Shown here one piece after another: positions 10,143 through 22,284 of a stretch of DNA of 64,000 nt (position 1 is the first letter of the stretch; each line of letters opens with the position of its first letter). The notes below the pieces were generated by a model. That model was not told where the DNA came from. It saw nothing but the letters and a program-made list of their open reading frames with translations, and did not search any database. Location: NCBI RefSeq assembly GCF_030272615.1, contig NC_081415.1, positions 628,101,240 to 628,165,239 of the forward strand. The letters are read 5' to 3'. A program made the translations under genes and the position numbers. This stretch comes from Cryptomeria japonica (taxonomy: Eukaryota; Streptophyta; Pinopsida; Cupressales; Cupressaceae).

Positions 10143-10300
10143 TCTGTCATGCAATCGCCCTGTTGATGATACGCAATCGATCAGTCTTCATCAAGCATTT
10201 TGTCTGTCATAATTACGCATTTTTTCTGCCAGGTTCACACATTCGGTCTGTAAGTATCACGCATTCGCACAGGTAGGATTACACATTAGTTTCTATCAAA
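10143..10300. repeat. Leader repeat array 2, TCACGCATTCG motif
   Basis: About seven degenerate units of roughly 22 bp with cores GCAATCG, ACGCATT, ACACATTCG, ACGCATTCG and ACACATTAG. Many spacers contain CTGTCA or CTGT. Confidence 0.75.
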
Positions 10301-10406
10301 TTTTGAGTTTCTATTTTCTGTTGTTTGGATTTTACTACTAATCTTTTGTTTATAGCCTGTGGCGGATTTGCAGAGAGGATTAGATTAGTATTTTTTGAAT
10401 GCACAC

Positions 10407-10640
10407 TTTACACTTCATTTTTGGTGCTTAAAATCAACAGTTAAAATGGACATGCATGGATAATGTTACACTTCATTTTTGGTGCTTAAAATGAACATGG
10501 GCTAAAATTGACATGCATGTATCTCACACTTTGTTTTTGGTGCTTTAAATCAACAAATGGTTAAAATTAACATGTATGCCTCCATATTTTGATTTGGTGT
10601 TTAAAACAGACATGCACATGCGTATCTAACACCTAAATTT
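10407..10640. repeat. Imperfect tandem repeat of about 60-75 bp in the leader
   Basis: Three to four copies containing CACTTCATTTTTGGTGCTTA, then AAAAT-GACATGCATG. Copies begin near 10408, 10467 and 10527; a fourth near 10585 is weaker. Confidence 0.8.
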
Positions 10641-11639
10641 GGGCTATAAAACGAACGTGAATCAGGCTACATAAGATTAAATCATTTTTCTTTTTCTTAA
10701 GGTAAAGAATTTTTATTGTGTCTGGGGTGGACCTACTGTTGCACTAACTAACTTTCCACCCGCCTTCGGGGTCTTGGGAGAAAGGAGGAAGGTGACAACA
10801 ACATCCAAATTTTCTTTTATTCTACGTAATGAGGGGTATCTTTGACTGGGGATTTCATCACCCCAGAGAGGTACTTCGAATTGGGATGCATTGGGGATAT
10901 CATCTCTCCCAGTGTGCTCTCAAGCGGGTTTTTCAAGCCGCTATATAAATATACTGGTCAGGCAGCTAGAGTGTTGAGTGAATTCGACGTATGTGGGGGC
11001 CTTTCCTGCATCGATAAGCTCAACTAAAGCCTTAAGTGACTTGCTCTGAGAATCCATCGTTGGATTGAGACCCCTTGAAACCTAATACTACGAACCAATT
11101 TAGTTGCCAAAAATCCTACATTTAGTGGTTCCGGGAGTGCGGATCGTACCCCATAGATACCCCTCATGTACCTTACATTATGAGACAGAAATACCTCAGT
11201 GATAAGATCTTTGAATCTTTGGGGTAAGAGAGACTGGCATGCCCGAGAAGTGTGTGTCGTGGAGTGGAGCCAGTGCTACCAGACTCTCTATCTGTCCATC
11301 TTGTTTCGGTATTTTGTTGTGGGGGCCTCACTGAATGGTGTCCACTATCCAGCCTAAGATTGTATTCCATTCTTTTTTATGTATCGTTGTGCTAGACCAG
11401 TATTGAGTTAGTCCCTTGGGCTATTTCAGGCCCTATCCCACGTATCTCCGAATTTTATGAGATTATATTAAAATTGAGTCAGTCAGCTCTACATACCTGC
11501 AAGCAATTGTTCTCAAATTTGGAAAACTACAAAACATTGTCCTACACACGAAGTTACAGAAAACAAAGTTCATTTTAAAACCAAAACTCAAAAGTCCTTA
11601 CATACTTGTGACCATAGGCAGTCTTTTACATAGTCCTTG

Positions 11640-11851
11640 CATAGTCCCACTCACATCCTCATTATCATCCTATGTCTTTTGCATAGTCTCACTTACATCC
11701 TCATTATTGTCCTACATCTTTTGCATAGTCCCACTTATGTCCTCATTATCATCCTACACCTTTTGCATAGTCCCACTTACATCCTCATTATCATCCTACA
11801 TCTTTTGCATAGTCCCACTTACATCCTCATTATCGTCCTAAGTATTTTGCA
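11640..11851. repeat. 42-bp tandem repeat, five copies
   Basis: Units start at 11640, 11682, 11724, 11766 and 11808, each CATAGTCCCACTTACATCCT followed by CATTATCATCCTACATCTTTTG with few changes. Because 42 is a multiple of three, open frames run through it as a 14-residue repeat. I take these frames to be incidental. Confidence 0.95.
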
Positions 11852-12362
11852 TTATCATCCATATTAGTTACATGGTCCTACATTATCATATGCGTCACCA
11901 TCTAGACCTCATATACGTCTACGTTCATTGTCAGTTATAGATTCATAGTATGTGCCTTCATGGGTCTCCCAGGTGATGGTTTGCTCCCCTTTGAGCAACC
12001 TAATCTAGTTCCAAATGGCAGTCAACGAGAAATCATTGATGGTCTAGCTAACTTAGCTTGGGATTAAAAAAGAAGCACACCTCAATATATAGGAGTCATA
12101 CATGAGATAAACATTGAGTCTAGGATTTCTTGTATAATTGATAGAGAGATTGAGGTTGAACAACATCGTCAACAAATGGAAAGACTTGCATTAGAGAAAC
12201 CTAGAAATACTCAAAAGGTCTCACGTCAAAATCCTCAATAGAGAGTCTAGTATAGCCTTGCATATCTCATATTTACATCTAAAGTCTAGTGTTAAGTCAT
12301 CGTTTTTCATAGAACCACCCTCATATAAGAAATTTTAGATGCTCATAATAAGGTCGTAGAAA

Positions 12363-14040
12363 GTGAAAGGAATAATGGACCCGAACAACACACAGTCTAT
12401 AAACCCTACTTGGAATTTGGACATGTCAATAGGTCAACACTCAAGTACACAGACAATGTCCACCCTAAATGAATTACAACAACATTTGACAAAGGAAGAA
12501 ATTGAATCCGCACAACAAGACCCACATGTCCTCATGATCCTAGATGCACTTATACATAGCGATAGGGACAAGTATCTTTCGTTGTTAATACAAAATGGGG
12601 CAAAACTACCTGAGGATTTTGACGTCACAAAAATCTTACCACTAGGAAAAACTTTAGGTCAAGATAACAGTCAAACACCACCCTTGACACAAATACAAGC
12701 AACGACCTCCAGTTTTCCTCAAAACATACCTATCCAAATGAATGTCAACACAAATACAAACTTTCAAACAAGTGTATCATCCTCGACAATCAATGCTAGT
12801 ATACCATCACAGAGAATACTAATAATATCAAGTGTCTCAACACCTATTCAAACACAAGCAACAAGTGCACCCAACCTCCAGTTTCCTATTCTATGGGATC
12901 CACATATAGTCAACAAGATGAAAATCTAGGTATTGCCAATACAATAAGTACAACTCAAACAAACATGGGTTCGCATATCACCTATTTCACAGTACCTAGT
13001 GGAACGCACAACACACAAGGTTATAATCTTGGTACCTTCCAACAACCTCCTAGTTATGCAACCACGAATACTTTTGTGGGACATACACAAACACAAGGTA
13101 TACCTTTGACACAAATAGATATTCTGACACAACAAATACAGAATTTACAACAACAAATGATGACCATGCAAACCGGTAACGACAAGAAAAGCTACACAAT
13201 GCAGGACTTACGTCCTTATCCATTTGATCACACATTATACATGCCGCCTTTCTCACAACATTTTGAAACACCCAAATTTGATAGATATCGAGGGAAGGGT
13301 GATCCTAGAGATCATATAAGAGAATTTTTTATGGCATATATAGAGGTTGCTTCAGAAGATACTTATCTAATGAGATTATTTCCTAAAAGTCTGGGAGGTC
13401 CGGCTTTAGAGTGGTTTTCACATTTACCACCAACCATCACATCATGGGGAGAATTAGCTGAACAATTATTGCAAACTTCTCGCACAACATTGACACCCCG
13501 GTTACTTTGATGGACTTGTGTGCCGCTAAACAATATGAGAATGAAACATTTGCATCCTTCATAGAATGATGGAGGGCTCTCTATAGGAGGTGCAAGACAG
13601 TTATCCCAGAAACAGAACAAGTGGATATGTTCACAGAAAATTTAATTCCTAAGATTAAATATCCGATACAAATGCAATGTTTAACCACATTCAAACAAAT
13701 CATGGAAAAGGCTCTCAAATGTTAGAAGGCACTAGTAGAACAAGGTCTTATTAAGTATGGCAATTCCAACAACAATGAGAAATCTAAGTTTTGGTCGAAA
13801 AACAAAAATGTGACCAATGATGGTATTGTAGATGCCAGAATGATAAACAAAACTCAACCCGTTTTATCTTTGGGAACGAGTCGGTCATCTATTCCACATA
13901 TAGGGAATAACACAACCTCAGCAAATGTAAATGCTACACAAAACATGAACACAAGATACCCCAGGGTAAATGCTCCAAGAAGAAATTACACACCTCTAGG
14001 AGAACCTATTGAGTCAGCACTCAAAAAGTTAATATAGACA
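12363..14040 (+). pseudogene. gag (element B)
   Basis: A Gln/Thr-rich N-terminal part (12363-12929) passes by frameshift into the next frame (12893-13510). That frame holds the capsid-like core: FETPKFDRYRGKGDPRDHI, then SLGGPALEWFSHLP. A second shift near 13470-13500 restores the frame that reads TPVTLMDLCAAKQYENETF. Stops follow at 13567-13569 and near 13722. The product would be the structural capsid protein that packages element RNA. After 14040 the frame continues into a residual zinc-knuckle block (YHQTKGHKIASCYKL) in which the first Cys is Tyr. Confidence 0.88.
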
Positions 14041-14043
14041 AAC

Positions 14044-15310
14044 ATGATCACTTTACCTGAAGTAAGAGTGTATGAACCAGGTCCTTTCAAACCCACATGG
14101 TGGAATGATAATGATTTCTATGATTATCATCAGACTAAAGGTCACAAAATAGCAAGTTGCTACAAATTGAAAAACTTGGTCCAAGATATGATAGACCAAG
14201 GGGACATCACAATTGATACTGACAGAACCTCACCAAACACAAATCATACGATTTTTAAGGATCATTTTGTTAAGCATGACAAGGGGAAAGCTACCACATC
14301 AGGTACCCAAGACAGTACAGCTAACTACACAAAGGTCTCATATGACTACACTATTCACGCCATTAGCTCAAGAGATATAGCAAACAATGATTCACAAGAA
14401 ACACTTGACCAAGATGACCAAAATCAAGACACTCACATAGATGATAACCAAATTTTCATGATATTAGAGGCACTGAAGTATGATGCTAATAGAAATCTTT
14501 GTCTCAGAGACTGGGAGCATGATCAACCATCTCACTTAGGTTGGTTTGAAGATAAACTCATAGAACACATTATGGATGTCAAACATACACATAAAGACTA
14601 TGAAGAGCGATTTAACATAAATCTTGATAAAATAGCCTACAATACAAATGATACAATCACTACGATCACCATAACTCCCAGAGATAGAGACTGTGCAGTA
14701 GTTACTCATAGATCAAAGGTAACTTTACAAGGAATACCACAAAATCAACCACCAGCAGTAGGGAATTACAATGTTGTGGAGCAACTTAAGAAAACTTCGG
14801 CACAGATATCATTATTCGAACTACTGCGTATTTCACCTACTCATAGAGCTATACTGGACAAAGCACTTCAAGATTTGGTAGTGGACAAAGATATAGATGA
14901 AAATGCCTTCCAATCTATGGTGGGAAATCTAACACAAGGCACATGTATTGCATTCACAAAACAAGATATTTCTAGTGATAGACTACTTCATAACGACCCT
15001 CTACATCTGGAAGCTTACATTCATAAGAGAAGAATCAGAAGAGTACTCATATATGGAGAAGTCGGTCTCAACATTTGTACTTTAAAGTTGGTCAAAGCAC
15101 TAGGATATTCTGAACTTCACATTGATTCTTCCAAGAGGATAAATATCAAGGCTTACAATGATGAAGAATGTCCATCAAAAGGCATTGTAACATTACCTGT
15201 TTAAGTAGGACCTATAACAATAGAGGTCGCTTTTCAAGTCTTGGACAGAGAGTTGGGATATAACATGTTATTGGGCCACCCATGGATCCATACCATGCAA
15301 GCAGTACCAT
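14044..15310 (+). pseudogene. gag end and aspartic protease (element B)
   Basis: Open for 386 codons. It starts with the zinc-knuckle remnant, continues through an acidic linker, and reaches the protease near 15034: RRVLIYGEVGLNICTLKLVK. The active-site Asp of the usual LID(S/G)G motif is Tyr here (TAT, 15052-15054), one base away from GAT, so this copy is catalytically dead. A stop at 15202-15204 cuts the protease, and its C-terminal part (ELGYNMLLGHPWIH, about 15250-15293) follows in frame. The enzyme would process Gag-Pol. Confidence 0.85.
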
Positions 15311-16542
15311 TCATATTTTATCAGTGTGTCAAATTCCCATACAATGGTATTTAAATCACCATAAAGGGTGATCCAAATCCATTCCAACATTGCAATTACT
15401 TGAAAGACAGTGTGGATAATCAGGTACCTATCAATTAGGCCGCACCTCTCACTACACAATTGGAAACATTAAAGATCACAAAAACAAAATAGGAAATGCC
15501 TACAACATCATCCTTACAAATCAAAGCTATGGGTTGTGGTGAGTACTCTATTGAAAATACTTTAAGTGGGAAACAGTTGTCTCTTTCTCCTAAGTCCTTT
15601 GGGAAACCTAACAATACAGTACAAAAACAAGACAAAGGAAAAGAAATTGTCAGATATATAGACTCATGCTCTTTCATTAGATGGGGTGACTTACAAGAAT
15701 AATCCTTGAACGAAGATGTTAACCATTGGATATATAGAGAAGAAGATCATATGATAATACCCAGAATACACATAGATCAGTATGGCAATGGATTCAAAAT
15801 ACTCCAAAGACATGGATATGATGGTACCAGGGGCCTTGGGTTGCAAAAATAAGGAAGACTAGAACCTATTGTTCCTAATGATAGTCCAGGAAATCAAGGA
15901 TTGGGATAGAGGCATATACAACCTATCATAGAAGTAAGACAGCATATCCTTGATATACTAAATTGACCAAGCAAACCGTCAGACTACATATCACAAAGGA
16001 ATTTATCCACACAAGCGCTCCCATATTCATCTCAAACAAGTAATCAAGTACCTACATCACCTAGTGTAGAATTAGATGGAGAAGACATGAGACAACTCCT
16101 ACAAGAACCTACCACTGAGTTACAAAATGATGTAGTTGTTGACACAACAGTACAGGCTAATGTGGCAACAGATGCAGGTTTACCACCACCACCCGAATCC
16201 CACCCATGGTTATTGTCACTACTTCTACCACGAGAAGCAACTCAGGCTCAACCTAATGAAATAGATGAAGAAATATTGCAAAGGCTTATACTAGGCTTAA
16301 GAAGGGTAGCTAATGTCCAAAGAAGACCAGTCAATCTACAACAAAATCAGAGGTAAGAACAAGAAGAAATAAGTTATGATAGCTCATATGAGGAAACATA
16401 TATTGAAAGTGAGACTGACTCTCATGACTATGAATTCTTATCACTCCATGATTCTAGCCCACCAGAAAGTGTAATATCAAGGAATCAAATAAAGCTTATA
16501 CAGGATGAAGATACACAAAGTCAGTCAAACAATCAAGTCTTC
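15311..16542 (+). pseudogene. Protease-RT linker with G-patch-like block (element B)
   Basis: Low-complexity, Gln/Glu/Pro-rich linker, interrupted by several in-frame stops. At 15790-15870 the frame reads GFKILQRHGYDGTRGLGLQK, stop, GRLEPI. This fits the G-patch pattern: hydrophobic positions, HGYDGT-GLG, then a basic Q/KGR-(L/x)EP end. G-patch domains bind nucleic acid or helicases and follow the protease in some animal retroviruses. The rest of the linker has no recognisable domain. Confidence 0.68.
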
Positions 16543-18762
16543 ATGTTATTAGAGTCTACTAAAGAAGGGAGTAATGATTTACCCCTAGTGCATTCACACT
16601 TGATTGATTGGGGGCAAGAAGGAAAACCAATGATGGATTGGTTTGAAAACGACGAAGCAATTTCAGAATTTCTAGGAGTCAAAGAGGGATTTCCACAAGG
16701 CAATCATAAAGCAGGGTTTGTTATAGACCTGAATAGAACAGCATACTTTGGAGAAGAAAGTGCTTCTACAACAGAAGATAAGAATCAAACTAACCATAAT
16801 GACAAGAGTGACTTGTGTAATCTTCCTATGGAAAGAGAAAGGTCAGTGTTACTTACAAAGGAAATAGAAGAAGTAAACATAGCAGAAGGGGAGGTTGTAC
16901 ATAACATCCATATGGAAAAATCACTAAGAAAAGAAGAAAAAGACAGATTCATTCATTTTTTCAAACAAAGACCTATCAACTTTGATTGGTCCTATTCAGA
17001 CATGCCAGGTTTAGACTCTGAATTAGTGTTGCATCACTTACCTTTGATACCGGGAGTTAAACCTTACAAAAAAAAATTGAGAAAAATGCATCCTAGTATC
17101 GCATTACTGGTTAAAATAGAACTACAAAAGTTATTGGATGTAGGTTTTATTAGACCTATTGACTATGTAGAATGGATATCCAACCTGGTACCTGTGACTA
17201 GGCCCACATGAGGCATAAGAATCTGTACTGATTTTTGGGATCTAAATAAAGCTTTTCCTAAGGATGACTTCCAGCTACCTAATATCGACATGATAGATGA
17301 CCTAACAGCTGGAAATGAGATGCTATCCTTAATGGATGGTTTTTCAGGATACAACCAGATTAAAATTGCACCAGAAGATCAACATAAAATGACCTTTACA
17401 TGCCCATGGGGAACATATTGCTAGAATGTGATGCCATTTGGTCTCAAAAATGCCGGAGCAACATATCAAAGAGCCATGACAACATTGTTTCATGACATGA
17501 TCCATAACATAATGGAAGATTACGTGGATAACATATTGGCTAAATCACAAACAAGAGAAAGTCACCTTGTAGTTCTTACAAAAATATTTGATCAATTGGA
17601 ACAGTATAATGTCAGATTAAACCCGAAGAAGTGTGTGTTTGGCGTAACAGTAGGTAAACTGTTAGGGTTTATAGTGTCAAACAGAGGAATTGAAATAGAC
17701 CCTACCAAGGTCAAGGAAATCATTGATATGCAACCTCTGTCAACACTTAAACATCTTAGAGGGTTACAAGGAAGACTGCAATCCATAAGGAGATTCATAG
17801 CACAGTTGGCAGATAAGTGTCACCCATTCCAGCATTTACTCAGGAAAGGAGTTACTTTTAAATGGAAAGAACAATGCCAGGAAGCTTTCCAAGCTCTGAA
17901 AGATTATCTTTTGAACACACCAGTGTTAATATCTCCTACTCCAAGACAACCTCTATTGTTATACATATCAACAACAAACTCAACTCTAGGATCTCTATTG
18001 GCACAGCATGACAAAAATGGAAAAGAAAGAGCAATTTATTATATAAGTAGGACTTTGATCGGCTATGAGCTTAATTATACCCCCATAGAGGGAGCATGCT
18101 TAGTAGTAATCTTTGCATCCCAAAAGCCCAGAAATTACATGTTGAGTCATAAGGTACAACTCATTGCACTCTTTGACCCACTCAAGTACCTATTGAGCAG
18201 AGCAACATTGATCGGGCGATTGGCTAAGTGGGTTATGATCTTGAGTGAGTTTGATATAGAATACATAGATAGAAAAGCCATCAAAGGACAAATTATAGCA
18301 GATCAATTAGCAGAGGCTCCTATACAAGAGAGTCACCCATTGCTGATAGACTTTCTAGATGAATCCATGTTTACATTAACTACCCCAGTAATGTGGAAGT
18401 TATACTTTGATGGGCCATATACAAATCACGGATCTAGAGCAGGGATTCTCTTTATTACTCCTCAAGGGGACATTATACCTAAGTCATTTAGGATCAATTT
18501 CCAATGCACCAACAATATGGCTGAATATGAAGTTCTCCTCATAGGGCTTCGTACAGTTGTACAATGGAAAATACAAGAGTTACAGGTCTATGGTGATTCG
18601 CAGTTGATTGTGAACCAGGTCAATGATGATTACAACATGAAGGATGATAAACTCATGCCTTATAAGAAGTTGGTCAAAGATTACAAGGAGCACTTCAAAA
18701 AATTACCTTTGAATAAATCCCCAGGATACAAAACAAGGCAGCAAATGCAATGGCAACCATAG
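16543..18762 (+). pseudogene. Reverse transcriptase, RNase H and second (archaeal-type) RNase H (element B)
   Basis: The frame is nearly continuous from 16543, with TGA at 17209-17211 and TAG at 17422-17424. RT blocks seen: GFIRPIDYVEWISNLVPV, a DLNKAFPKDDFQLPNID block, MPFGLKNAGATYQRAM, and the active site as YVDN (17521-17532) where YVDD is expected. The first RNase H spans roughly 17920-18240. The second (about 18390-18690) has YFDG, NMAEYE and YGDSQ, giving the D-E-D set of archaeal-type RNase H. This dual RNase H marks the Tat lineage. It would copy RNA to DNA in the cytoplasmic particle. The YVDN change and stops make it inactive. Confidence 0.93.
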
Positions 18763-20143
18763 GATCTCTTCTCAATATGCCTGCTAACGAAACTAAGTTT
18801 GAGTTCATCATAGAACAATTGATGCTACCTGCATATGAGACTCCCTTATCAGGATATGTATGTACAATTGTGGGTCCAGAATCACCTTGGTACAATGAAA
18901 TATATACATATTTACATACTCAATACATATCACTAGATCTATCTAGGAATCAAAAGAAGACCTTTATTCGTCAGGCATCTAGATACACCATTATAGCTAA
19001 TACTTTGTATTGAAAGGGTTTTGATGGAACTCTTCTCCGATGCCTGGATGAGAATGTAGCACACCTTGCTTTAAAAGAAGTCCATGATGGAATCTGTGGG
19101 GCTCACCAAAGCGGTCCACCATTGTCAAAGAAATTGTTGAGAGCAGGTTATTACTGGCCAACCATGGAAAAAGATGCTTACAAGTATGTGCAGAAGTGTA
19201 AACAATGCCAAATGCATGGAGACCTCATTCATGCACCAGCACAAGATCTTCAACTCATTACATCACCATGGCCATTTTCACAATGGGGATTAGATCTAGT
19301 GGGTAAAATCAACCCTACTTCTTCCAATGGGCATAAGTTCATCTTGACAGCCACTGAGTACTTTACCAAATGGGTTGAGGAAATTCCTCTAACATACACT
19401 ACTGGAAAGTAGATATCCAAATTCATGCTCAACTACATTATATGTAGATATGGATTTCCAATTTTTTTTGTTACAGATAACGGACGTCCATTTAAAAACT
19501 AGGAAGTGAAAGAGTTGTGTGACATATTTCATATACAACAGAGATTTGCCACACCATATTATCCACAAAGTATGGACAAGAAAAGGCTACAAACAAAATA
19601 ATATTAAAAATTCTTAAGAAAGTAGTCACTGACACAGGATGAGACTGGCATCTCCAGTTAAATCTTTCTCTTTGGGCTTACAGAATAGGAGTACGCACAC
19701 CTACAGGAGCAACACCATATTCCTTGGTCTATGGGACAGAAGCGATACTCCCCATTGAAATAGAAATGTCATCTCTAAGAGTCTCCTTACAAAACATCAT
19801 ATCAGAGGAAAACTACAGGGTAGCAAGGTTACAAGAACTCAAAACCCTTGATGAAAAAAGACAAACAGTGTTTAACCATCTACAAGGATATCAAAACAGA
19901 CTGAGACAAAGTTATAATAAATGGGTCCGCCCATGAACTTTTCAAGTGGGAGATCTAGTACTTAAAGAGAATCAAAGGAACCTAGCAGAACGAGAAAGGC
20001 TAGGGAAATTTGAACCTAACTGGCTAGGTCCTTTCATTATAACAAGGGTCATAGGCAATGGAGCATATAATTTGGCTACCATGGAGGGAGATCCATTGTT
20101 TGACCCTATGAACAGCATGCACCTTAAGCGATATTATACGTAA
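18750..20143 (+). pseudogene. Integrase (element B)
   Basis: After an RNase H-integrase linker (TGA at 19012-19014), the N-terminal zinc-binding domain shows its His pair near 19060-19105 and CKQC near 19200. Core: GLDLVG holds the first Asp (near 19293), TDNG the second (near 19480). The third block (expected NGQAEA) is destroyed by a frameshift near 19570. Stops at 19411-19413, 19501-19503 and 19936-19938 add to the damage. The C-terminal domain is clear: FQVGDLVLKENQ, GKFEPNWLGPF and HLKRYYT, ending TAA 20141-20143. It is highly similar to the integrase at 1-909. Confidence 0.92.
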
Positions 20144-22284
20144 AGGCTGTGTAGTTTTGGTTTTTACTTTCTACATTACCTATCATATCATTTAAAACAT
20201 CTACATTACATATAGTCTCTTTTCAAATGCATTGCATTCTCAAAAGTTTCGGCAATTACATATAGCAGCATCAATAAAACAAGGCAACTGTCCAAGTTTA
20301 TCATTTGTTTGCATCTAAGAGAAATAAGGGTCATCTCCTTTCTTAGATATTCGGACATGAAAACTTTGAGTTCCTAAGGTCATTCATTTTCAACATTACC
20401 CTGTGGCGACGCTTTACTTATGGTTGGGTAGCAATTTCACTATTTGAGACTTGTTAACCCACAATCTATCAATTGTTATATCTCACACATTAAGAAGATC
20501 TCTAATTCATTTTAGACACCTAGTTGATCATATGACTAGTGAAAAATCTAAAATTCTACTTTAGCGCCGTTGTAATTGTCACACCCAAGTAGGTTTCATT
20601 ACTTACAAGTCAAGGCAAGAAAATAAAAAGAAAAAGAGCTATGCCAAATATCCATCTCAAGGCAAAAGAGCAATGATATATAACTGAAATATCATGCATA
20701 TGAGTGTGATAAAAAGCTTGACTATGGGAACATGCAAGTAACTCCATCAAGGATATGAACACCTACTGGCAATGGAGCAATATTTGAGAAATTATGGTCT
20801 ATAACCTCACTGGAGCTCTCAAGGCTTGCTGGCAGTGAGGCTCTATTCGGGATGCTTTTGAAGTTAGGATAAACCATGTAGCTAGTCATATAGGATGGTA
20901 AGGATCTTTAGTGAACACAAGACCAATAATTAACTCATCTGCACACACATGGGCAAATGAAGATCAAAGTTTCAAGAACCAATGGGGAATTTTTCCGCAT
21001 CTCCATTTATAAATCCTAGTCACTAAGTGTGTTGAGATGAATGTTCCAAGGGACCTTAGAGATTGATTGGCCACTTATCTATGAAATGTTTTGCACCTCC
21101 ATTTCAATTGGTGTATTACAAATGTTAAAACAAACACAGTCAACCTTGTTCGAATAGGAAATGCATCTTCATCATGCATATTGCATTAACATAAGTCATA
21201 CCAAAAATTAATTTGTCTCCACATGCATTTTGCAGATCATCATGTCATACAGGTCTGTACAATGGGGGCATAACTGAAAAAATCCAAAAAATCATATAAA
21301 GTCCTGAAAAAATCCTAAAAATCATAATTGTATAAAGTCCTGAAAAAATCCTAAAAAATCATGTAATGTCCTTCGAAAATATTCAAAAACACTGAAAAAA
21401 CTCAAAATTCAAAAACAATGAAAAAAACTCAAAATTCAACAATAATGAAAAAAACTCAAAATTCAAAAACAATGAAAAACTCAAAATTCAAAAACATTAA
21501 AAACCATAAAATCATTCAAAAACATCCATATAATGTCCTGAAAAAAAAATCAATCCAAAAACATTCAAATATCAATCTACATAATCCAAAAACATCAAAA
21601 AAGATCTTGGAAAAGAACTAAAAATTGAAAATCAATCAATCAGAAAAACTTGCAATAAAATGTCTTGTGAGAAACAAATACCCTAGTAGATATCTAGCAA
21701 ACACTTCACATGAAGTTAACCAAGGATACGACTATCCAGTCAAACATCTGCAGTCATCTAATCAAACTGTCTTATCAATCATATCATATCCATATGAACA
21801 TGATCATTATCTTGTCTTAAACAGAAGAGGATACACTTGAAACTAGACAGGTCAGTCTTAAACGAGGTCCGCAACTTTCTGAGATCAGACATTATCAACC
21901 ATCACATCAAGCAACTGAGAATGAAGGCACAAGGTTAGTATAGCTGCTGAATTTTATCCGGGTCGATCTTTATCTTTTTATCATTTGGTGACAGATATTG
22001 TTCCTATGCTACTCAAGGATGTCTACAAGTGACTAGAGGAGCTATGATGGGAATTATCTTTTTCTTTGTTTGTTGTTTGTGGTGTGAACCGATAAAATTC
22101 TAGGGAAATTTCTCTAGTGGGTGTCTATGATAAGAGCCTTCACATCAAGGTGAAATCGCCACACATACCTCGACCCCTAGTGTAATTCCCAGAATGGAGG
22201 GTTCACTCCTTGTTTGCTATGTGTTTGTTTCTACAATGAAATATCTTTGCATCTTGGTTCCTTATACCTTGATTGATAACTCAA
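20144..22284 (+). other. Post-pol spacer of element B, left part
   Basis: No gene seen. It contains a purine tract ATGGGGGCATAA near 21262, A-rich repeats at 21271-21560, and short open frames without motifs (21418-21840). Confidence 0.65.
21271..21560. repeat. A-rich tandem repeats: GTCCTGAAAAAATCC and AAACTCAAAATTCAAAAACA units
   Basis: First two to three units of GTCCTGAAAAAATCCTAAAA with an ATCAT spacer (21300-21370), then about five units of roughly 24 bp around ACTCAAAATTCAAAAACAAT (21397-21500). GTCCTGAAAAA recurs at 21535. Confidence 0.85.

Larger units (their letters stand above)
9487..12362 (+). other. Long 5' leader of element B
   Basis: About 2.9 kb between PBS and gag without a convincing gene. 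It contains a T-run near 9543, two arrays of ~22-bp repeats (9601-9722, 10143-10300), ~70-bp repeats (10407-10640) and a 42-bp tandem repeat (11640-11851). 11950-12240 is open over short pieces (for example MGLPGDGLLPF-like) and may be a decayed upstream gag segment. Long leaders are usual in Tat/Ogre elements. Confidence 0.75.

Noticed and set aside
11608-11867. Open frames of 76-77 residues through the 42-bp repeat as a protein gene
   Set aside because: Two overlapping frames are open only because the unit length is a multiple of three. There is no motif, and it lies in an element leader.
12434-13620. Minus-strand frames opposite gag of element B
   Set aside because: Shadow frames. The plus strand shows clear gag blocks.
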